From assembly GCA_025738555.1 (NCBI GenBank), contig JAOVFP010000003.1, forward strand, positions 5,642,001 to 5,706,000: a stretch of 64,000 nucleotides of DNA, read 5' to 3'. The translations under genes were made by a program, and so were the position numbers. Positions 56,317-64,000 of this stretch are shown here, in pieces. The stretch comes from Cyathus striatus (taxonomy: Eukaryota; Basidiomycota; Agaricomycetes; Agaricales; Nidulariaceae). The notes beneath the pieces are model-generated. The model did not search any database. It saw nothing but the letters and a program-made list of their open reading frames with translations, and had not been told where the DNA came from. The first letter of the stretch is position 1. Each line of letters opens with the position of its first letter.

Positions 56317-59300
56317 CTAGATCATACCCTTCCACACAAGGCCTAGAGACTGCGCAACGAAGCCCAGCTTATCAGCAGCCTCTTGTATCCTGTTTAGGTG
56401 ACAGTCAATCAGAGAAAATCCAGAAAAGTAGATGCTCTCAAACCTTTTCTCTGTAGATTTCCCAGCGCCATGACCGGCCTTCATATCTACCCGAAGAAGC
56501 AAAGGGTGAGGGTTATGAGCCAATGTGTATTGTAGCGTTGCTGCATGCTTAAATGAATGCATTGGAACCACCCGATCATCATCTATGCGATCCAGTTCAG
56601 CGAGTGTTAAAAGTTTAACAATGCAACAAACTAACGGTCAGCGGTTAGAAGTATTGTAGGAGGCAATACTCGGTCAGTTGGAATATTATGGAGAGGAGAT
56701 ATAGGGCAGATGAAGTCGAAATCATTGGGATCCTCTGGATTGCCATAGTCACTTATCCACGCTTTGCCTATAGTAAACTTCGAGAACTATGTAAAACGTC
56801 AGTCCTCCATACCCAAGATCAAAATGTAATTCCAGAAGAGACTTACTTTTAACATATCTAGTACCCCTACTTCTGCCACAGCAGCGCCGAAGGTCCCTTC
56901 AGGCGCACGGTTCACACAAGCAGCTACCAAAAGTCCTAACCGTAGTTCAGTTAGGCAGAGTGCATGTTTATACAAGAGAAATACGACAACTTACCTCCAT
57001 TTGAAGCACCATTAATAGCGATTTTCTCGGGGCTTGCGTACTTATGTTTTACGAGATATTCTCTAGAATACGGATGTTAAATATGCGAAAAGTCGAAGCG
57101 AAAAAAAGCCATACGTCGCTGAGATAAAATCATCAAAGCAGTTAACCTGACATCGTGAAATATGTGAGTCCTGGCAGGCGAAAAAGCAGTGCATAGATAA
57201 TCCACCTTCTTCTCTCTGCAAGCTGCCTTGTGCCAGCTTTCACCAAACTCTCCGCCACCTCTGATATTAGGAACAGCCAAGACTGCACCATAACTTTTGA
57301 GAAATGTGAGCATAGTGGGACTGAAGAACGGGTCAACTGAGATGCTGAATCCACCATAGCCTTTCAGGAATACTGTCAATGAGAAGACCCATGTCGCGTA
57401 TCGGATTATCTCACCGTATTGGATAGCAGGTGCTGTGCCGTCAAACTTGGTATGCTTATGGCGCACGATAAACATCGGCACTTTTGTCCCATCCTTGCTC
57501 TCAAACCAAACCTATATGCAAAGGAAAAGATGGTATCAGTTGTGAGTAAATGATCAGAAATTGTATCTTACTTGTCGTGCTTCGAAATCTTTTGGGTTAA
57601 GGCCTTTCACTTTCACAGTTCTGTAGATACTCCACCTTTGTTCCTCTGGCGCCCTGAAGTCATACCTCGCAACCGTACCAGGCGTACTGAATCCTGTCAT
57701 TGTCACGAAAAACCATGGCTGCTTTTGACGTCCGTATACAGACGCCGCTCCCACAAAATCGGATGCTAGCCTTTCAAGCTGTAAACCCATGTTAGAGTAA
57801 ATGTATATTTCGTCTTTAACCTGTATAAAATAAAATAAACTTTATATTTATAGGTGTCAGCAAACGGGTAAGCTTACGTTACGCTTATATACTACCGCGA
57901 ATTTATCTCTATCGACACAGTTGATATGTGCCAAGTAAGCATTCTCATCTTCAGGAATTAGATCCAGCTCTTTAACTTCACCGCCTTCGATGAAGTCAAC
58001 AGTGATTACTTTATATTGGGGCGCGGACTTGTTTGTTTTGATATAAAACAATGGCCCTTCATTCGAAATTCTGTGAAAGCGTTAGATAGAAGAGAGTTGA
58101 TTACGCCCACACGGACTCACATGTCGTATTCGGCTTCATATTCATCGAACAATTTAATCCATTGGATCTCCCTTCCAATGTTGTTCTTTTTCAGATCGGC
58201 CACCCACAGAAGATTTTTCTGTGAGATTTAATTACATCAATTTGTCAGCTGATCCAACACATATGAGTAGGGACAGGCAGGAACATACACGAGAACTGTC
58301 TTTCATCGTATACAAAATCAAATATCTTCCATCCTCGGTAACGTCCATGCTGAACATCCATTCAGGATGCTTGGGGTCCTTGTGAACGAGAATATCATCC
58401 GCTGCAAGTGACATTATCAGATTGTGACAAGCTGACAAACATAATTGTATTTCACTTTGTGGGGTTCCAATACGGTGATAATAAACCATGGCGTTCACAT
58501 CTCCTTGCGTTTCAATGGAAGGGTTATCTTCCTTCAAGCCAGAACGATCTGGATAACGCTATTGTCCATATTAGATCAATGAGTGTAGTGAAAATTATGT
58601 GTATACCTGATAGAAGAAACCTTTGGAATCGTGAGTCCACGTTATACCAGAAAATTTGACATGTTGTATTTCCTCAGGAAGCCGGCCATCATTATGGTCT
58701 GTACACGAGTGGGGCGCCAAAGGAGAGCCAGTGGGGCGAATATAGATAGTGGAGAAGTCGCTTCCCTAGGTAATGACAAGCGTTCGATGCGCGTATTTCG
58801 GTAGGACTAGAAACCTGAAGCTTACAGAGTATGATATGCCATATGCAAAGTATTTTCCACACCTAGAAAAGTCATAAGTCGACAAGGCCGCAGTACCGTC
58901 ATTAGAAAGTAGGTTTGCCTAAGTGAAGGTGACTATCGATATCGCAATGTAAAGGCAAAAAAGCCTTACATCAAAAAATATCTCTCCGGCTTCCTTCTGT
59001 TCCTCAGAGAAGTCAGGAAGAGCTGAATCCTTAGTCCTGTAAATGACTGAAATACTGTAAGTTTGCATTACTGTATACGCAGCACATTCTTATTCACCAG
59101 CCTGAGGTTGTAGGCCGCTGTTGTAGAACCAGTACCAACGATTGTCGTCATACAATGTGGGTGAGGAGAACTCAATAAAGGGATAGAATTAAAGACTCTA
59201 AACAGAGGTAACAGTGAAGCGTCAGTTAAGTACCTTAGCGTAGTCCATGCTTGCACGGATTGAGTCTTCTAGCCGTTTCCTATCAGGATTTTTGTCTAAA

Positions 59301-59482
59301 TAGGCTCTTGTATACGCTTCTTGAGCAGCGATCCATTTGTTAGTCTCGTCGGTATATTCTTCTAGCCACTGGTACGGATCGTGAACGCGCACTTCGCCTT
59401 TACTGGCGCTTTTGTAAACTTCAACATGATCGGAGCGACGCGCTGGGGGGTATGGACAGGAAGCCCAAGCAAGTTTGGCCAT
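56317..59482 (-). CDS. Prolyl oligopeptidase (S9A serine peptidase)
   Basis: Cytosolic peptidase cutting after proline in short peptides; housekeeping POP type. Start at 59482, [20 protein letters not shown], which fits the family; an ATG 30 codons upstream (59572) would add a basic leader. The N-terminal segment has [21 protein letters not shown] seven-blade propeller follows ([49 protein letters not shown]). The catalytic domain has [60 protein letters not shown] (nucleophile Ser in GASNGG), [20 protein letters not shown] (Asp) and [16 protein letters not shown] (His). Many short introns; the frame is intact throughout. It ends [14 protein letters not shown] at 56317-56319. About 740 residues, standard for POP. 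Confidence 0.92.
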
Positions 59483-62229
59483 TGTAGTGAAATACCTGGT
59501 TCTGGAGATGCAAGAAAAGACGCGTTTGTATGAGCGTGAGGCGTATAAAGGATGAATGAGCAGAGATGGCATGTGGGGTTTAAGAGTGAGACCCTTTTAA
59601 GGAAACTAAGCAAAAGTGTTATTCGTTTTGGGGTCTTGTGTTCACTGCCAGCTGTGACATGGTCATGCACTTTTCATATTTCATCTCCTACGTCTATCAG
59701 TATCACATCCATCTCGTATTGTCTCGTGGCATCGATGGGGCAAGCTTAACGGAAGCCAGCAGCTATTTCTAAGACATATGTACTTGCATCAAAACATGCC
59801 AATCCCTTTTGTTCACGTAACACCCGACGTGACTCTTCATGTCGCGTGGTACTCGACAACCCTGTTCGTTACTTCCTGCAAGCTGTATTTCACAGCCTCA
59901 CGAGTCGCCGCACCTAGCTGGTAGCCGACACATAAATACTTGCTCGGACAATTCTTTGTTTTTCGTTATGATTGCTCATAGCCTTCGGTCTTCTGACATT
60001 TCATCGTGCTAGTTGCTGCAACGTTGCCAGGCCCCGTTATTTCAGCTTGCTACTTAGGTCTTCTCTACCGGGAACACAGACTTCTTTTATGCTCTTCTCG
60101 CATTCCGGGGTAACACCATTGTTATTTCAGCCTTGCTTGAATTCCAATTTCCGCGATCGAACAGCCATTGAATCATACCCACTGACCTACACGCGGTTAG
60201 TGCTATGCTTTTCATTCAAACGAAACCCCCTTTCTATTGTTTTTATATATATTATATACTAATGAACTATTATTTGACTAGACAATATCTTTATTCATCG
60301 AGGATTCCATCGATAAGCTTCTCCGTCCTTCAATATACTAGGCAATATTTCGCAAATACGGGATTTTGATTAGGACTAGTAACAAGTTGCTAACATCATG
60401 ATTTATGACCGTGACTATCAACGTCATCAATCACTCACCAAATTTAAATCTCTTGACGTACAGAGCATCGACAAGTCGCTGATAGACGTGCCCTGCATAC
60501 GGATATAGTCATTGATGAACGACCCGATAAGCATGCCTCGCGTCATTATTCGCGATTTCCAAGTTGGCAAGCAGGATCAGATTAGGTGGGGTTGTAGAAT
60601 GAATATTTTCCCCAAACTTCCTGAAGTGTTGCAATATATGAAGCATGAAGGACCTCAACGAGCCTACAAGTTTCTATCTACTTACAGTCAAACATATTTT
60701 TACCTCCTTTGAGGTTCTTGCAGTGTACTGAGTCTTGGCCGGTTGGCTGTACCGGGCGTTATCGTTTCTGTTTCGAATTTCAGTCAACTCCGTCTTAAGC
60801 ATATCGCTTGGCTAGTTTGCTACTAATACTAGGTACCTACTTGTATACCTAGTAACTTTCAGCGTATGGCGAAATTCTCACATCCTGAACGCGGCAGAGA
60901 TACGGCTTAAGAATCGTGGACATACATTAGAAACTCTCAGTGCCGCAAGGGGGTATCTGGGGATGTATCCATGATAAATCTGTACCCTTCTGTACCTCGT
61001 CGCGTCATGGATGATGGGAACATGCTGTCTTATGAAATGGGGACCCTAGCTCCCAAGTCTCACAGGAAGCTTATTGCCTCAGGAGAAGACATGTCAACCA
61101 AGCTCTGTCAACCTGTACCGCAAGTATGACATGTTTTCCGATCGACGTCCACGAGGAAAGATAGTGTTCTTTCCCTATTATATGTACCATCCTGCTCCAT
61201 TCCACCAGGTTTAAGTTTTAACCCTGTAAATATGTTCCGCAATGATGGTCGTCATCAAACCGAGGGAAGTGGGAAGTGATTTATAATACAGCTTTATGGT
61301 TCTTCGTTACAGAGCACCAGCTCAAGTTCCTTAGCTGTAAGCTACATCCAGAGCCATCGTTGGTAGAGCTTAATACATCCAGGACTTTCTAAAAGAATAA
61401 CATTCCGTTCTGAGTCTCTAATCAGATTAGGGACGAAATTCCCACTAGGCAGTCAACTCGCGGTTACGTCCTAAGTTTCCATGCGACCCCGTCCCCTCTC
61501 AGTGAGGAGCACTCGTATATGAGAGTGGGGAAATTGATTCAGAGCAGCCTCTAGCCTCCTTCAACGGGAATGAATTTGTTTACGGCTTCATTATCTTCAA
61601 CACCCCTAGTATATTTAAGATTTATTTTTAAGATGTCAAATTTGGATGTGCCGTAGTACCTTGTAGTATTGTTGTAGTACTTGGTTCAACGTTAGCGAGA
61701 TTGTCGATCGGGGACTCGGTGACAAAAATAGACTTACGTCTAGCCGTTGAAAATACCAAGCATGGTAGGGCCTGGTAGAGCGTACGCCGCTGCGGCGTCA
61801 ATTGTCTCTACTTGGAAGCAAGCTCTAATTTGTCAACTACCGAGAAAATACCCCCGATGATTCTTAAAATATAATCCTGATGGTGCCTCTTTTCTCGTTC
61901 ATACTCGTGTGAAACAAAGATATTTCCTTGGTGCAATATTCGAGAGTGAACAGCCCACATACTGTAGTAATGATCCAGTATATGTTGTTGTATGGATCTC
62001 AGGCTGATTCATCAGAAACAGTAGTAGTATGACAATATGGAGCTGCCGAAATGATAAGAACATCCATACCTTTCGCGAAAGTGGGCGGCAGCTGTCAACG
62101 TTTCGCAGGAGACGTCGCTCTGGTCCAATTAGCTTCAAATATTCTGAAGGTCTGCAATGAGGCAACATTTCCGTCGAAGACAAACTTCGGCATCGGACAT
62201 TCTTGAGAACTCCGATATATCCATTCAGT
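59483..62229. other. 2.7-kb gene-poor region
   Basis: No gene that I can support. A 66-codon frame at 60512-60712 (MMNDPISMPRVIIRDFQVGK) and a 96-codon frame at 59972-60262 have no recognised family. The first part includes the promoter of the prolyl oligopeptidase. Composition drifts to AT-rich and unstructured sequence, in line with a repeat-affected zone leading to the foldback element. Confidence 0.45.
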
Positions 62230-62512
62230 GTAGTCTCGGCTACCCAGCCGTTAGCGCTGGGCCAAATCCAAATTAGGATTTCCCACCGCGAACGTCTGGG
62301 ATAAAACCAACAGGTTTGGCAGGGGTTTGCGTTCGGTGTTCTCGGGCTTCGCGAGCCCTCATCTGCTGTCATTATTTGATGGTTTTGTATATTAGTAATC
62401 GTATTAGTCACCTTTATGATGTAATTTTGATGTAACTAATTACATTATATAATCGCATTGATTTCGATCGCATCACGTTGATTTGAATTGCGTTGCAAGT
62501 GCATTGCATGCA
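62230..62512. repeat. Left arm of the foldback element
   Basis: 283 bp; pairs with 62684-62970. The outer part is GC-rich, the inner part AT-rich with gatttcgatcgcatcacg-type sequence. Confidence 0.87.
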
Positions 62513-62683
62513 CATTCCTTTCATTGGCTGAATTTTTCATTGGTCTTTTCAAATCAGATGATGTAGCTCTAAAGGCATCAACTGGAATATTTTATGCTGG
62601 AGGTTCACATATCAAAATAATGGAAAATTGGTGGAATCTGGAATGATAATAGAGGTCAATGCGATTCAAACCTATCAAACTAC

Positions 62684-62970
62684 TGCATGCAATGCACTTG
62701 AAACGCAATTCAAATCAACGTGATGCGATCGAAATCAATGCGATTATATAATGTAATTAGTTACATCAAAATTACATCATAAAGGTGACTACATAATACG
62801 ATTACTAATATACAAAACCATCAAATAATGACAGCAGATGAGGGCTCGCGAAGCCCGAGAACACCGAACGCAAACCCCTGCCAAACCTGTTGGTTTTATC
62901 CCAGACGTTCGCGGTGGGAAATCCTAATTTGGATTTGGCCCAGCGCTAACGGCTGGGTAGCCGAGACTAC
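62684..62970. repeat. Right arm of the foldback element
   Basis: 287 bp inverted copy of 62230-62512. Because of it, an identical peptide frame appears on the minus strand near 62411 and on the plus strand from 62828; neither is a gene. Confidence 0.87.
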
Positions 62971-63462
62971 ATTCAGTGTTGTTAAAAAGTGGGACGTTAG
63001 ATATCGGGTGACGATACGGCGTATTATATCATGTATGTACTTTACACTGATAGAACCGTAACAATCAGAACTGGAAACCAGTATGCCATTCAGATATTCG
63101 CAACTGCGGGGTCGGAAAATATAGACGAGTATACACACCTTCTGTAATTTTGTGGGCACAGTTCGCACACGACACTCCTTCGGTTTGGGTCGGCCATAAT
63201 TCAAAAGGTAGATTCCGTCGATACAGACAACGAGACATACGCCTTCAATCTAATATTGTCATACATACTGTTCTAAGAATGGTCATCTAAGAATCCAGCC
63301 ACAAAGTCAATACCGTGTGTATTAAACAACCGTCTATTACTTTTATCATCAAGCTAGCCCAATTGAGTGGAAAATACGTAGTATGTTCGCACGCCTTCGA
63401 TATCCAACTAGGAGAGCTTCGTAATGTTTAAGCTCCAAAAGGTGTTATGAACAAAGAACATT
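62971..63462. other. Right flank of the foldback element, no gene seen
   Basis: 492 bp starting with the right-hand copy of the ATTCAGT duplicate. Nothing recognisable. Confidence 0.45.
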
Positions 63463-63669
63463 ATGAGTGCAACATCCGAAAGTGCCGAATTAGATTCCCA
63501 TACATACTCGCTGGCGTACCTTCACCACGACGAGAAGCAACCGGTAGACTTCGTCCGTGAATCCAACGAGAACCAAAGCCCAGGGCTAAACTCTATGAGA
63601 TCCGGGAGGAACTCCGGGATTTCAGCGCAAGATCATGTTTCCACAAATGCCAATAAATCCGCAAAGTGA
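63463..63669 (+). CDS. Possible 5' exon of an unrecognised gene
   Basis: 68-codon frame MSATSESAELDSHTYSLAYL followed by HHDEKQPVDFVRESNENQSP and a Ser/Asn-rich stretch. The hydrophilic, acidic composition is protein-like, but I recognise no family. It could be the first exon of a gene spliced past 63669 or off the window end, or chance. Low confidence. Confidence 0.2.
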   Translation: MSATSESAELDSHTYSLAYLHHDEKQPVDFVRESNENQSPGLNSMRSGRNSGISAQDHVSTNANKSAK

Positions 63670-64000
63670 ACCTCTCCCACAACTGAAGTGGAGGAATATA
63701 GAACCTTGCCCCAGCCGGTGCCGATAAATAGCCAACAGAAGACACTCGTACGCTCGAAGCTCGTGGTAAAGTGAAAAGTGTCGTGTGAGATTAGCACAGC
63801 CTGGTTCAATTACAGCCGGACGGTGAGCCTAGGCGCTATCTCTGTGCGTACCGTTCCTGCGTTGGAGACCACGCGAAGTGCAACCTCCCCAACACTTCGC
63901 AATTCACTTCTGAATGATTTCTCATGGTACGGTGCTTCCACTTCTGTCGCGTGGATTAGTGTTCAAATTGAAGATGATCGAAGGAGATGAACGTAAGCCA
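63670..64000. other. End of window, no supported gene
   Basis: A 70-codon frame at 63778-63990 is not recognisable. The sequence stops before any context can be judged. Confidence 0.4.

Larger units (their letters stand above)
62230..62970. mobile_element. 741-bp foldback (long inverted repeat) element with 7-bp target duplication
   Basis: 62230-62512 and 62684-62970 are inverted copies, near-identical apart from a 4-nt insertion (cata) in the right arm and rare substitutions; the spacer is 171 bp without a gene. The termini read gtagtctcggctaccc... and the element is flanked by ATTCAGT on both sides (62223-62229 and 62971-62977), consistent with a 7- or 8-bp target duplication. That size points to hAT- or Mutator-like ancestry rather than Tc1/mariner. 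No transposase is encoded. Confidence 0.85.

Noticed and set aside
59483..59572. N-terminal 30-codon extension of the prolyl oligopeptidase
   Set aside because: Family members start at the equivalent of the later ATG; the extension looks like leader sequence, though a targeting peptide cannot be fully excluded.
62828..63061. Frame giving the same peptide as one on the minus strand near 62411
   Set aside because: Produced by the two inverted arms of the foldback element; not a duplicated gene.
1..64000. tRNA, rRNA, CRISPR, bacterial operon features
   Set aside because: No cloverleaf with A/B boxes, no rRNA signature and no spaced direct repeats were seen by eye; the DNA is eukaryotic. A tRNAscan/Infernal run would be decisive.

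Overview
The window reads as nuclear DNA of a filamentous basidiomycete, most likely an Agaricomycete (mushroom-forming). The grounds are gene density of about one gene per 3 kb on both strands, many short GT-AG introns of about 50-60 nt, frequent microexons, and protein families typical of that group. There is no operon structure, rRNA, tRNA or CRISPR that I can see. All gene models below were built by eye by splicing reading frames, so individual exon edges can be off by a few codons. CDS spans include introns.

Layout. 0-3.2 kb: 3' end of eIF5B and an APC-family permease (+). 3.2-5.5 kb: gene-poor. 5.5-13.1 kb: a compact block with an Icp55-like X-Pro aminopeptidase (-), divergent from a NOPCHAP1-like snoRNP chaperone (+); a diacylglycerol-lipase-type lipase (+); and Spt4 (-) divergent from the GTPase Arl2 (+). 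13.1-16.6 kb: gene-poor. 16.6-18.5 kb: cyclopropane-fatty-acid synthase (+). 19.4-25.4 kb: kinesin-3 (Unc104/KIF1) with motor, FHA and C-terminal PH domains (-). 25.7-30.1 kb: the U3 snoRNP protein Imp3 (-) divergent from a Gln-rich LIM-domain-binding (LDB/Adn1) regulator (+). 30.4-32.7 kb: a 580-bp MITE and, 33 bp further on, a complete 1.65-kb Tc1/mariner element with an apparently intact DD34E transposase. 33.5-38.5 kb: a PNUTS/Ppn1-like PP1 regulator (-) divergent from an HMG-box protein (+). 39.6-46.5 kb: a WW-domain protein, ribosomal protein eL8, a probable Mediator subunit 9 (-), and a second, Gln-rich WW protein. 46.9-53.7 kb: the RAD16 repair ATPase and a cytochrome b5-acyl-CoA dehydrogenase fusion. 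53.8-59.5 kb: a Cys/Ser/Thr-rich GPI-anchored protein (-) and a prolyl oligopeptidase (-). 59.5-64 kb: gene-poor, with a 741-bp foldback element flanked by a 7-bp direct repeat.

Functional themes. Several genes serve translation and ribosome biogenesis (eIF5B, NOPCHAP1, IMP3, eL8). Others serve RNA polymerase II transcription and chromatin (SPT4, LDB, PNUTS, HMG box, MED9, RAD16). The rest are housekeeping metabolism and transport. I found no biosynthetic cluster or defence system. The most interesting signals are structural: recurrent 7-21-nt microexons, several splitting nucleotide-binding loops or a WW domain at the same codon; a 20-bp motif shared by two neighbouring promoters; a single-base reading-frame break in the LDB gene; the MITE/autonomous Tc1 pair with related termini; and the foldback element.
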